This document shows, one piece after another, positions 1 to 7,567 of a stretch of 64,000 bases of DNA; the first letter of the stretch is position 1, and each line of letters begins with the position of its first letter. Position numbers and translations under genes: made by a program. This DNA comes from Oscillospiraceae bacterium (lineage in GTDB: Bacteria; Bacillota; Clostridia; Oscillospirales; Acutalibacteraceae). Location: assembly GCA_003538135.1 (NCBI GenBank), contig DPOR01000002.1, positions 25,413 through 89,412 of the forward strand, in the 5' to 3' direction. The notes under the pieces are model-generated. The model searched no databases. It saw only the letters and a list, made by a program, of their open reading frames with translations, and had not been told where the DNA came from.

Positions 1-505
1 GCACAACGCCCTTGTTCATCACGAGGTAGCACAGCAGCTCATACTCCTTCGCAGAGAGCGATATCTCCCTGCCCGCGCGCTCAACGCGCCTCGATGCGGT
101 ATCGACGGTCAGGTCGCCTACGGAGATTATGCCGGTCTTTCCCCCGTATTTTTTGCGCGTCATAACGCGAAGCCGCGCAGAGAGCTCGTCGAACGAAAAC
201 GGCTTTATCAAGTAGTCGTCCGCCCCGAGGTCGAGCCCCGTGACCCTATCCTCTATGCTGTCGCGCGCAGTCAGAAACAGTACGGGCGTGTCTATGCCCT
301 GCGCCCTTATCTTTTTGACAAGCTCAAAGCCGTTCATGACGGGCATGGTGACGTCAAACACAGCCGCGTCATAGTCGGCCGATGTTATGAGGTCATATGC
401 CTCGCCGCCGTCAAAGCAGCTGTCCACGCTGTAGCCGGCCGCCTTGAGCTGCTTTGTGATTATCCTGTTGAGGCTCTTCTCGTCCTCGGCAAACAAAACA
501 CGCAT
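1..505 (-). CDS. OmpR-family response regulator, 3' end cut off by window edge
   Basis: The first 168 codons of a two-component response regulator; the gene reads leftwards out of the window. The receiver domain has the acidic pair E7/D8, a phosphoacceptor Asp at D51 (in VFDVTMP), T79 (FLTAR) and K101 (IKPF). From about residue 120 a winged-helix DNA-binding domain of the OmpR/PhoB type begins (SAKEYELL) and is cut. The start is ATG at 503-505, with GGAGGTG a few bases upstream. The partner histidine kinase is probably the next gene to the left, outside the window. An 11-bp-spaced direct repeat at its promoter suggests autoregulation. The family is clear; the stimulus is unknown. Confidence 0.93.
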   Translation of the reverse strand, partial: MRVLFAEDEKSLNRIITKQLKAAGYSVDSCFDGGEAYDLITSADYDAAVFDVTMPVMNGFELVKKIRAQGIDTPVLFLTARDSIEDRVTGLDLGADDYLIKPFSFDELSARLRVMTRKKYGGKTGIISVGDLTVDTASRRVERAGREISLSAKEYELLCYLVMNKGVV

Positions 506-523
506 TGGAACACCTCCGGTATA

Positions 524-568
524 ATTATACGGATTTTATCGTAGCGTGTAAAGATTAAAAGAAGATTA
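524..568 (-). promoter_or_regulatory. Response regulator promoter with tandem AAGATTA repeats
   Basis: Reading leftwards there is a TTTACA -35 (547-552), a 17-bp spacer and a TATAAT -10 (524-529), just upstream of the response regulator gene. Two direct repeats of AAGATTA (+ strand, 551-557 and 562-568) sit 11 bp apart and abut or overlap the -35. Tandem half-sites one helical turn apart are typical of OmpR/PhoB-type regulators, so self-regulation is a reasonable inference. Confidence 0.65.
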
Positions 569-670
569 GAACCCCAAAGCGGCGTAAAAATAGCAGGAGC
601 TTTTACGGACTACGTCTGTGCGGCAGGCTATTGTCCTTGCAAAATGCCGCTATAACTCACGGTTATCTCC

Positions 671-713
671 AAAAAAACAAGACCGACCGCAGAGCTTTCC
701 CCTGCGGTCGGTC
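671..713 (-). terminator. Rho-independent terminator, leftward
   Basis: An almost perfect GACCGACCGCAG / CTGCGGTCGGTC stem (681-713) is followed, on the minus strand, by a T tract (671-680). No intact minus-strand gene lies directly upstream of it, so it may be left over from a lost gene, or may insulate the response regulator promoter. Confidence 0.7.
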
Positions 714-720
714 GCCGATA

Positions 721-766
721 AATCCCCTGAACAAAATGAAACGGAAAGGGAGCTGAATATAATCGC
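721..766 (+). pseudogene. 3' remnant of a YibE/F-family gene
   Basis: Forty of 46 bases match the last codons and immediate downstream sequence of the intact YibE/F gene at 40246-40291. In frame it reads PLNKMKRKGS-stop against PLNRIKRKGH-stop in the intact gene, and the similarity continues through TGAATATAAT after the stop. Nothing upstream of 721 resembles the rest of the gene. It looks like the stump of a deleted or partly duplicated copy. Confidence 0.6.
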
Positions 767-866
767 CGCGAAAAGCCCTCATAAAGCCTAACGTCCTCCG
801 TTTTTGTCGTATGAGATTATTGACACAAATAAGGGTAAAGAGTATATTAGAATAAACGGAGGCGAT

Positions 867-1574
867 ATGATGAAAAAACGAATAATTGCGGCGGCTGTTT
901 GCATCTTAATGCTGTCGGCCTTCACCGCCTGCGCCCAAAAGCCGGCGCAGAACAAGCCGAGCGTTACCGAGACGGAGAACGGAAGTATTTTAGCCGGTTC
1001 GGATAAGACGGCGGCGCCCGAAACAACGGAAGCTGAGTCCGAGTCAACCGAGACCGCGCCGAAAACGACGGAATCAGCCGAAAGGCACACGGAGGCACAG
1101 ACCTCAAGACCCGCTCCGACAACCGAAAAAAGAGCACAAACTACCGTGAAAAAGCCCGAAAAGACGACGAAAACAGAGACGACAAAGGCGTTTGAATACG
1201 ATATGTCGAATCCGGCGGTCAAGGCGGTAATGTCGATGGTCGGCGAGAAGCACAGATGCACCGAGGTTGCCGAGGCGGCTGTTGAGCAGGCCGGCTTGAG
1301 CGGCTGGCGTACCTTTGAGGAGGACGGCTGGACATACAGAATCCTCGAGCCCGAGGGCTTTATCGACTTAGGGCCGAAGGTTACGAAAGCGCAAATCCGC
1401 CCCGGCGATATTCTCTATTATGCCGACGGCGGCAGGGGTGAATCGCACGTTGCCGTGTATGTCGGAAACGGTCAGGCCGTCCACGGTAACTGGACAACGG
1501 ACGGCACGACAAAGCTTGCCCGCGCTTTCTACCGCGAGCCGACGTATATAATACATATAGATTACGGCAAATAA
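867..1574 (+). CDS. Lipoprotein with C-terminal NlpC/P60-like domain
   Basis: A putative exported lipoprotein of about 235 residues. Positively charged N-terminus, hydrophobic segment and a lipobox-like FTAC give a type II signal peptide. A Thr/Glu/Lys-rich, low-complexity linker follows (about residues 22-110), then a C-terminal domain with HRCTEVAE (Cys), PGDILYY and ESHVAVYVGNG (His), the order seen in NlpC/P60 and related papain-fold peptidases and amidases. A cell-wall role is likely; the exact substrate is unknown. GGAGG at 858-862 serves ATG at 867 or the adjacent ATG at 870; the longer upstream reading from 804 lacks a ribosome binding site. Monocistronic, closed by a bidirectional terminator. 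Confidence 0.8.
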   Translation: MMKKRIIAAAVCILMLSAFTACAQKPAQNKPSVTETENGSILAGSDKTAAPETTEAESESTETAPKTTESAERHTEAQTSRPAPTTEKRAQTTVKKPEKTTKTETTKAFEYDMSNPAVKAVMSMVGEKHRCTEVAEAAVEQAGLSGWRTFEEDGWTYRILEPEGFIDLGPKVTKAQIRPGDILYYADGGRGESHVAVYVGNGQAVHGNWTTDGTTKLARAFYREPTYIIHIDYGK

Positions 1575-1587
1575 AAAGTAAAATTGC

Positions 1588-1630
1588 AAAAGGCCATAAT
1601 CCGTGAGCTGCGGATTATGACCTTTGTTTT
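1588..1630. terminator. Bidirectional terminator
   Basis: AAAGGCCATAATCCG and CGGATTATGACCTTT form a strong stem between the convergent lipoprotein gene and the oxidoreductase gene. T-rich sequence follows on the + strand (TTTGTTTTAT) and on the minus strand (reading into 1571-1587). Confidence 0.75.
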
Positions 1631-1683
1631 ATATTTTGCCCGCTCAAGCTGCCGAATCGGACGGCGTTTTCGCCTTGGGTCGT

Positions 1684-2832
1684 TTAGACCTCGGGTATCT
1701 CCAGAACTATCTCATGCCCTGTCTGTGCGGAGCGGTAGAGTCCGTCGAGTATTGCCTGATTGTATATGGCCTGGCTCGTCGGGACGGGTGCTTCGCCGCC
1801 CTCTTTGACAGCGTCGAGGAACTTTCTGACCTTCCAGTAGAACACGCCCTCCTCGGGCTCTTCGAGCATTGGGACGACCGTCTCAACCTCTGCTTCGCCG
1901 ATGTTTCTGTATATTTTCAGCGGAGCGTCAATGCTGCCCCAGTGACCGGATGACGGAATTTTCAGTCCGGCCTTTGTTCCGAGAACGACCGTATCGCCCA
2001 TGGTGTCGACGTTCATAGCCCACGCGGTCTTGAAGTCGATAGTCAGGCCGCCCTCGAGGCGGACAAAGCCCGCCGCAAAATCGTCAACGCCGAAAACATC
2101 CTTGTATTTATAGTCGTCGGCCTTGCCGAAATAGTCGGAGAGGAAGCCCGTGACGGTCAGCGGCTTGGGATAGCCCATGCCGTTCAATACCATGTCGAGC
2201 GCATAGCAGCCGATGTCGCCGAGCGCACCGATGCCGCCCGTCTCTTTCTCTATGAATGTAGTGCCGAACGGGGTCGGGATACCTCTGCGCCTGCCGCCGC
2301 CTATCTGAATATGATAGACCTTGCCCAGCTCGCCGGACTCGATTATGTATTTTATCATCTGCATATTCGGGTTGTAGCGCGGCTGGAAGCCGACGGAGAC
2401 TATCTTTCCGTTTCTCTTCTCGGCCTTTCTTATCTCAACGGCCTCGTCGAGGGTGACGCACATGGGCTTTTCGAGCAGGACATTGACCCCGTGGTCGAGC
2501 GCGTATATGGTGCACTCCGCATGGGTCATATTGTAGGTGCAGACGCTGACCGCGTCAAGCTCCTCGTTGTCTATGAGCTCCTTATGCGAGCGGTAGACTC
2601 TGACTCCCTCGGGGGCATTCCATTTCTTGAGAAATGCCTCGGCCTTACCGTCAACAAGATCCGCCACGCCGACAAGCTCAACGTCGGGCATCTTGAGATA
2701 TTCGCTGATGTGGCTCTCCGCTATCCAGCCTGTGCCGATTATACCGACCTTGAGCTTCTTGCTCGTGTCGATGCTGTAATTGTCCTGATCCTTTTTGAAG
2801 AGGTTCAGGTCGTTTGCTCTTTTGTCAGACAT
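1684..2832 (-). CDS. Gfo/Idh/MocA-family NAD(P)-dependent oxidoreductase
   Basis: 382 residues. The N-terminal Rossmann domain starts near residue 28 with KVGIIGTGWIAESH, a GxGxxA-type dinucleotide-binding motif. The family EKP motif is present in LLEKPMCV, and the C-terminal alpha/beta substrate domain contains GGIGALGDIGCYALD. Members oxidise or epimerise sugars, inositols or related polyols; the substrate cannot be read from the sequence. Start ATG at 2830-2832 with GAGGT upstream. The pseudouridine synthase gene lies just upstream on the same strand, 48 bp away, so the two may be co-transcribed, although their functions look unrelated. Confidence 0.9.
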   Translation of the reverse strand: MSDKRANDLNLFKKDQDNYSIDTSKKLKVGIIGTGWIAESHISEYLKMPDVELVGVADLVDGKAEAFLKKWNAPEGVRVYRSHKELIDNEELDAVSVCTYNMTHAECTIYALDHGVNVLLEKPMCVTLDEAVEIRKAEKRNGKIVSVGFQPRYNPNMQMIKYIIESGELGKVYHIQIGGGRRRGIPTPFGTTFIEKETGGIGALGDIGCYALDMVLNGMGYPKPLTVTGFLSDYFGKADDYKYKDVFGVDDFAAGFVRLEGGLTIDFKTAWAMNVDTMGDTVVLGTKAGLKIPSSGHWGSIDAPLKIYRNIGEAEVETVVPMLEEPEEGVFYWKVRKFLDAVKEGGEAPVPTSQAIYNQAILDGLYRSAQTGHEIVLEIPEV

Positions 2833-2880
2833 TTTTTTACCTCGCTTTTTTATATTTTTACGGGCTGCGCCCTTTTTTGC

Positions 2881-3603
2881 TTATATAATCTCGGCCTCCG
2901 AGAATATCAATTTGCGCTCGTCGTCAGTCAACAGGCGGGCTTCACCCTCCTTGAGCGAATTGTCAAGCTTCAGCGCGCCTATCGCCGTTCTGCGAAGCGC
3001 CGAAACGCTGTTTCCGACCGACGCGAACATCCTCTTGACCTGATGGTACTTGCCCTCGCGTATCTGAGCGCACACCGCGGCGGGGTCATCGCTCAGCTTT
3101 TTGAGTCTCGCGGGCAGACATTCCGTGCCGTCGCCGAGCACCGCGCCCTGCCGCAGAATATCGAGCTGCTCCTCGCTTATGCCGCTCTCGAGCGTCGCCT
3201 CGTAGGTCTTGTAGACATGGTGGGACGGCGAGATGAGTCGATGGGCAAAGTCGCCGTCGTCGGTGATTATCAAAAGCCCGGTAGTATCCTTGTCGAGTCT
3301 GCCTGCGGGGAAAAGTCCGCGCCTGCTGAGCTCGGGCGGCAGGAGATCGACGACCGTCGGGCAGTCGGGATCCTTTGCGGCGCTGAGTACGCCGGAGGGC
3401 TTGTTGAGCATTATATAGAGATATCGGCGCACGGTGACTGTTTTTCCGTTTATCTTCAGCTCGTCGGAATTTATGTCGAGCTGCTCGTCGGCCGCAAATA
3501 TTTTTTTGCCGTTCACCTCGACTGCGCCGCTTCTTATGAGCTGCCTTGCGCCGCTGCGGGAAATATTCATCTGCTTTGCAACTGTTTTATCGAGCCTGTC
3601 CAA
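2881..3603 (-). CDS. RsuA/RluB-type rRNA pseudouridine synthase
   Basis: About 240 residues: an N-terminal S4 RNA-binding domain (DRLDKTVAKQMNISRSGAR, then GAVEVNGK) followed by the RsuA/RluB/E/F catalytic domain with the signature GRLDKDTTGLL, where the Asp is the expected nucleophile, and a KTYEA segment. It isomerises uridine in ribosomal RNA. I prefer the TTG start at 3601-3603, which has AAGGGGG upstream and begins directly at the S4 domain. The ATG at 3660 would add about 19 residues not typical of the family. Whether it modifies 16S or 23S RNA cannot be decided here. Confidence 0.88.
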   Translation of the reverse strand: MDRLDKTVAKQMNISRSGARQLIRSGAVEVNGKKIFAADEQLDINSDELKINGKTVTVRRYLYIMLNKPSGVLSAAKDPDCPTVVDLLPPELSRRGLFPAGRLDKDTTGLLIITDDGDFAHRLISPSHHVYKTYEATLESGISEEQLDILRQGAVLGDGTECLPARLKKLSDDPAAVCAQIREGKYHQVKRMFASVGNSVSALRRTAIGALKLDNSLKEGEARLLTDDERKLIFSEAEII

Positions 3604-3703
3604 TGCGGCGCCCCCTTCGGTTGATGAAAAAATTTTACCATAAAACAGAGAAATTAACAATATACAAATTAAAAATCATGCATTATACATACGAACAGCC
3701 GAG

Positions 3704-3737
3704 AAAAAATCCGGCAAATCTCTTTGCCGGACGATTT
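3704..3737 (-). terminator. Terminator of the small membrane protein gene
   Basis: TCCGGCAAA (3710-3718) pairs with TTTGCCGGA (3723-3731). On the minus strand the stem is followed by ATTTTTTCT. It overlaps the last region after the stop of the gene that ends at 3738. Confidence 0.7.
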
Positions 3738-4160
3738 TTATGATTCTGTTTTTGCAAAACATTTTCTGAACAGTATATATACAAATATCGGTATCGCCGA
3801 CAGCACCATCAGAGGAACGACCAATCCACCGTCGGCGCCGGTTATCGCCAGCGACAGCAACAACTCCGGCCACCAAACAAGCGGGAGAAGCAGCAATCCT
3901 AAAAAAAGTGATGCTCCCATTCCGAGTGCAAAACCATCTGATTTCTTTTTTCCCATAACTGCGCTTGTAACGGTATACAGCAATATTAAAGCAGCACTCA
4001 CCACCGTCCCCGCCGTTGAATAGACGGCATTTCTCAGTTCATCCGGAAGTTTTATGTCGAAAAACACCAGCGCAGGCACAATGCCCGTTACAGTGCGAAA
4101 CAGTACTATAGAGACGGCCGTCAAAATCTCTTTTTTTGAAAAACTGTTTGAGCTTTTCAT
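3738..4160 (-). CDS. Small integral membrane protein, function unknown
   Basis: 140 residues with about four hydrophobic segments: a LTAVSIVLFRTVTG stretch, VVSAALILLYTVTSAV, a SLFLGLLLLPLVWW-type segment, and a C-terminal PLMVLSAIPIFVYILF. A short basic KKKS loop lies mid-protein. I do not recognise the family. The start is the ATG at 4158-4160, preceded by a good AGGAGG; the upstream ATG at 4271 lacks one. It stands alone, in an AT-richer stretch than its neighbours, with its own terminator. Confidence 0.7.
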   Translation of the reverse strand: MKSSNSFSKKEILTAVSIVLFRTVTGIVPALVFFDIKLPDELRNAVYSTAGTVVSAALILLYTVTSAVMGKKKSDGFALGMGASLFLGLLLLPLVWWPELLLSLAITGADGGLVVPLMVLSAIPIFVYILFRKCFAKTES

Positions 4161-4462
4161 TGCAGTCCTCCTGTTTTTGCGGAAAGTCTCAAAAGACCGC
4201 GGTATATTTTTATCGTATATAAATACTTCCTGCAATTTGATTTTATCAAATATTTTTTTGCTTGTCAACAATTTAAAAAAAGAGAAATAAAACGCTGTTT
4301 TTCAGCCTTGTTAAATTAAAAAATTCCGCTTCTAAATGTGCCGAAGCTGTCAATAATAAAACCGAACAGCAGAAATGCGCGGCATTGCCGGCAAAATCTA
4401 AAATTTTTATTGCACAACGCCGCCGACGCAGAAAATGCAGTATAAATTTTTCGAAAAAGCCC
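4161..4462. other. AT-rich intergenic region
   Basis: About 300 bases between divergent genes, rich in A and T. No convincing gene on either strand; it must hold the promoter of the leftward membrane protein gene, which I could not pin down. Confidence 0.5.
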
Positions 4463-4491
4463 TTTTCAATCGGGCAAAAAGATGATATAAT
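4463..4491 (+). promoter_or_regulatory. murA promoter
   Basis: TTTTCA (-35, 4463-4468), a 17-bp spacer and a perfect TATAAT (-10, 4486-4491), about 80 bases upstream of the murA start. Confidence 0.6.
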
Positions 4492-4569
4492 TTAATGTCG
4501 TAAAATGGATTTTACTATAGCTGATATCTGATACTTCTTTTGATATAAAACTATATAGGAGTGAACAAT

Positions 4570-5859
4570 TTGGAAAAGTTCGTGCTCAACGGCGGCATAC
4601 CCCTCAGAGGAGAGGTCAGCATAAGCGGCGCCAAAAATGCGGTCGTGGCTATTCTGCCCGCAACTATTCTTGCTCAGGACATTTGCACTATCGAAAACAT
4701 TCCCAACATCAGTGATGTTTACTATATGACAAAAATTCTCGAACAGCTCGGGGCGCAGATAAAGCGTCTGAGTAAGAGCACGCTCGAGATAGATACGAGA
4801 GGGGTCAACTCCTACGTCGTGTCGCACGATATGACGAAGCATCTGCGCGCCTCTTACTATTTTATCGGCGCGCTGCTCGGCAGATTCCACCGTGCGAAAG
4901 TCGCCATGCCCGGCGGCTGCAACTTCGGAGTGCGTCCTATCGACCGTCATATAAAGGGCTTTGAGCTTCTCGGCTCGACCGTCACTATCGGCGAGAACGC
5001 CATTATTGACGCCGCCGCGGAGAGACTTGAGGGCAGCCCCGTCTACTTCGACGAGGCGTCCGTCGGCGCGACAGTCAATGTTATCCTCGCCGCAGTCAAG
5101 GCGAAGGGTCTGACCGTCATTGAAAACGCCGCCAAGGAGCCGCATATAGTCGACCTTGCAAACTTCCTCAACTCCATGGGAGCGGACATACGCGGCGCCG
5201 GCACCGATACTATCAAGATTCGCGGCGTCGAGCATATGCACGGCTGCACCTATTCCATAATCCCCGACCAGATAGAGGCCGGCACCTATATGATTGCCGC
5301 CGCCGCTACGGACGGAAACGTGCTTATAAAGAACGTCATCCCGAAGCATCTCGAGTCCATCTCCGCCAAGCTCATAGAGTGCGGCATTGATGTTATAGAA
5401 AATGACGACAGCGTCAGAGTCTGCGCCAACGGCAGACCCGGCAAGTGCACGATAAAGGCTATGCCCTATCCCGGCTTCCCGACCGATATGCAGCCGCAGA
5501 TGACCGCTCTTCTGAGTATCGCGGACGGCACGAGTTTCGTCTCCGAGGGCGTGTGGGATAACCGCTTCCGCTATGTCGAGCAGCTCATCCGCATGGGCGC
5601 GTCGATAAAGGTCGAGGGCAAGATGGCGGTTGTCGAGGGCGTTGAGCAGCTCAAGGGCGCTCCCGTCAGAGCCGATGACCTGCGCGCGGGCGCGGCGATG
5701 ATAATCGCCGGACTCATTGCCAAGGGCACTACCGAGATAGAAGAAATCTCGCATATCGACCGCGGATATGAGAACATTGTCGAAAAGCTCACGGGATTGG
5801 GCGCGGATATCCGCCGCGTAGACAGACCCGAGCCCGACGGCATCTCAAGAGCAGTCTGA
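4570..5859 (+). CDS. murA: UDP-N-acetylglucosamine 1-carboxyvinyltransferase
   Basis: First committed step of peptidoglycan synthesis in the cytoplasm: transfers enolpyruvate from PEP to UDP-GlcNAc. About 429 residues, the usual family length, with the two inside-out alpha/beta halves of the EPSP synthase fold. Visible landmarks are the N-terminal SGAKNAV (K22/N23), the active-site loop PGGCNFGVRP with the catalytic Cys at C117 (the fosfomycin target), and FPTDMQPQ. The TTG at 4570 is preferred over GTG at 4561, because AGGAG (4557-4561) overlaps the GTG and is correctly spaced for the TTG. It leads a run of same-strand genes through rlmH. Confidence 0.97.
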   Translation: MEKFVLNGGIPLRGEVSISGAKNAVVAILPATILAQDICTIENIPNISDVYYMTKILEQLGAQIKRLSKSTLEIDTRGVNSYVVSHDMTKHLRASYYFIGALLGRFHRAKVAMPGGCNFGVRPIDRHIKGFELLGSTVTIGENAIIDAAAERLEGSPVYFDEASVGATVNVILAAVKAKGLTVIENAAKEPHIVDLANFLNSMGADIRGAGTDTIKIRGVEHMHGCTYSIIPDQIEAGTYMIAAAATDGNVLIKNVIPKHLESISAKLIECGIDVIENDDSVRVCANGRPGKCTIKAMPYPGFPTDMQPQMTALLSIADGTSFVSEGVWDNRFRYVEQLIRMGASIKVEGKMAVVEGVEQLKGAPVRADDLRAGAAMIIAGLIAKGTTEIEEISHIDRGYENIVEKLTGLGADIRRVDRPEPDGISRAV

Positions 5860-5922
5860 AAACATTAACGCAAGAATCCTGCATCGGTCATGCCGGCGCA
5901 GGATTTTTTAAAGGAGCAAAAC

Positions 5923-6708
5923 ATGGCAAAATTCTGTCCGCTTTTTTCTTCGAGCAGCGGCAACTGCATATACATAGGCACCTCGGACGGCGGCATACTC
6001 ATAGACGCGGGCGTCAGCGCGAAACGGATAACCTCAGCGCTCGACAGCATAGGCGTATCGCCGGAGAGCATCGGCGCGATTTTCATAACCCACGAGCACT
6101 CAGACCACGTAAACGGGCTGCGCGTCTTTGCGGGCAGCAGAAATATCGACGTTTACGCCTCGGCGGGCACGCTCGGAGCGCTCGACTCCATGTGCATATT
6201 AAACGGCAAATTCACGGCGCACGAGATAGACGAGAGCGGCGCGGAGGCGGCGGGGATATATGTAAAGCCCTTTGCAACGCCGCACGATGCCGCGCAGAGC
6301 TGCGGCTACACGGCGGTCACGCCGGACGGCAGGCGCATATCCGTAGCCACAGATCTCGGACACATGACCGACACCGTGATGAACGCAATATACGGCAGCG
6401 ACCTCGTTATGCTTGAATCGAACCACGAGATAGACCTGCTCAGACGCGGTCCCTACCCCTATCCGCTAAAGCAGCGCATACTCTCGGACAGGGGGCATCT
6501 GTCAAACACCGCCTGCTCCGATGCGGCGGTGAAGCTTCTTGATTCGGGCACGGTGCGCTTCATGCTCGGACATCTGAGCAAGCAGAACAACACGCCGGAG
6601 CTCGCATACGAGACTACTCATTCGGCGTTCACCGTCCACGGCGCAAGGTCGGGCAGCGACTATCTGCTCGGCGTAGCGGGAGACAACGGAAAAGTCATAA
6701 GCTTCTGA
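5923..6708 (+). CDS. MBL-fold metallo-hydrolase, YycJ/WalJ type
   Basis: 261 residues. The metallo-beta-lactamase motif HEHSDH lies at about residues 50-55, followed by further metal-ligand candidates in ATPHDAAQS and DLGHMTD, plus LGHLSKQNNTPE near the C-terminus. The N-terminal FSSSSGNC with a Cys is typical of the YycJ group, which is linked to cell-wall and DNA-repair coordination in low-GC Gram-positives. The start ATG at 5923 has AAGGAG directly upstream. As in many Bacillota it lies close to rlmH (12 bp apart), so the two are probably co-transcribed. Confidence 0.9.
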   Translation: MAKFCPLFSSSSGNCIYIGTSDGGILIDAGVSAKRITSALDSIGVSPESIGAIFITHEHSDHVNGLRVFAGSRNIDVYASAGTLGALDSMCILNGKFTAHEIDESGAEAAGIYVKPFATPHDAAQSCGYTAVTPDGRRISVATDLGHMTDTVMNAIYGSDLVMLESNHEIDLLRRGPYPYPLKQRILSDRGHLSNTACSDAAVKLLDSGTVRFMLGHLSKQNNTPELAYETTHSAFTVHGARSGSDYLLGVAGDNGKVISF

Positions 6709-6720
6709 ACGGAGGGCAAG

Positions 6721-7203
6721 ATGTACAACATTGACCTTATATGCATAGGCAAGCTCAAGGAGGACTACCTGCGCGGCGCGTGCGCCGAATATTCAAAGCG
6801 GCTCTCGGCCTTCTGCAAGTTGAAGATAACGGAGCTCACCCCATCGCGCATCCCCGACGACCCGTCCAAGGCGCAGATAGACGCGGCTCTCGCGGACGAG
6901 GGCAAGCGTATTTTGCAGCTTATTCACCCGTCGGCGCGCGTCTATGCGATGTGCATAGAGGGCAGGCAACTATCCTCCGAGGAGCTCAGCCGAGACATTG
7001 AGCAGGCGGCGGTCGGCGGCAGCGGGAACCTTGTGTTTATCATAGGCGGCTCGCACGGACTTTCCGACGAGGTCAAGCACCGCGCAAACTTCAAGCTCTC
7101 GATGTCCAGAATGACCTTCCCGCATCAGCTCGCGCGAGTCATGCTCCTCGAGCAGATCTACCGCGCGTTCATGATATCGAGCGGCGGAAAATATCATAAA
7201 TAA
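6721..7203 (+). CDS. rlmH: 23S rRNA (pseudouridine1915-N3)-methyltransferase
   Basis: 160 residues, the normal size for this SPOUT-class methyltransferase, which methylates pseudouridine 1915 in helix 69 of 23S rRNA. Diagnostic features are the N-terminal DLICIGKLKEDYLR, the SAM-binding knot with FIIGGSHGLS, and the C-terminal MTFPHQLARVMLLEQIYRA followed by GGKYHK. Ribosome binding site GGAGGG, ATG at 6721. It ends the murA-rlmH gene run and is followed immediately by a strong hairpin terminator. Confidence 0.97.
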   Translation: MYNIDLICIGKLKEDYLRGACAEYSKRLSAFCKLKITELTPSRIPDDPSKAQIDAALADEGKRILQLIHPSARVYAMCIEGRQLSSEELSRDIEQAAVGGSGNLVFIIGGSHGLSDEVKHRANFKLSMSRMTFPHQLARVMLLEQIYRAFMISSGGKYHK

Positions 7204-7205
7204 AA

Positions 7206-7238
7206 AAACAGGGAGCTGCGAAATGCAGTTCCCTGTTT
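7206..7238 (+). terminator. rlmH terminator, first copy of a duplicated hairpin
   Basis: AAACAGGGAGCTGC and GCAGTTCCCTGTTT pair around a short GAAAT loop directly after the rlmH stop. A near-identical copy lies 268 bases downstream at 7474. Confidence 0.7.
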
Positions 7239-7278
7239 GAGCGTGTTTATAAACCTATTTTTGGTGGTTTCGCAAAAA

Positions 7279-7440
7279 TCAAAGCCTCCCTTGTGTAAAG
7301 GGAGGTGGCGCGAAGCGCCGGAGGGATTGTTCCGAATAAGTTGAATTTTTCAAAAATGCTGAGTATTTTGAACTTTCATTACAACAACCCCTCAGTCACG
7401 GCTTAGCCGTGACAGCTCCCCTTACACAGGGGAGCCTTGA
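7279..7440. repeat. MITE-like element with long imperfect terminal inverted repeats
   Basis: About 160 bases whose first ~50 bases (TCAAAGCCTCCCTTGTGTAA...) match the reverse complement of the last ~55 (TCAAGGCTCCCCTGTGTAAG...) with scattered mismatches. Each arm holds its own short palindromes (GGCGCGAAGCGCC on the left, CACGGCTTAGCCGTG on the right). It has no coding capacity. I recall this type of repeat as scattered in gut Clostridia genomes, but cannot verify copy number here. No target-site duplication is obvious. Confidence 0.7.
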
Positions 7441-7473
7441 ATCCGTGCAATGACAGACTTTTTCGACAGACTG

Positions 7474-7506
7474 AAACAGGGAGCTGCGAAATGCAGTTCC
7501 CCGTTC
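7474..7506. repeat. Second copy of the rlmH terminator hairpin
   Basis: Nearly identical to 7206-7238 but with CCCTGTTT changed to CCCCGTTC, which weakens the base of the stem. The two copies bracket the MITE-like element. Confidence 0.65.
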
Positions 7507-7513
7507 TGCGTCA

Positions 7514-7547
7514 AAAGACCGCTGTACCTCACGATACAGCGGTCTTT
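7514..7547. terminator. pnp terminator, possibly bidirectional
   Basis: AAAGACCGCTGTA and TACAGCGGTCTTT form a perfect 13-bp stem just after the pnp stop. T-rich sequence is stronger on the + side, but the position fits termination of the leftward pnp transcript. Confidence 0.7.
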
Positions 7548-7567
7548 GTTAATTTTTATATCAGAGA

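Noticed and set aside
2311..3624. 437-codon + strand frame across the oxidoreductase and pseudouridine synthase
   Set aside because: It spans two well-supported minus-strand genes and their gap; no ribosome binding site or recognisable domain.
7279..7440. CRISPR-like repeat
   Set aside because: Only two arms in inverted orientation and no spacer array; it fits a MITE-like element instead.
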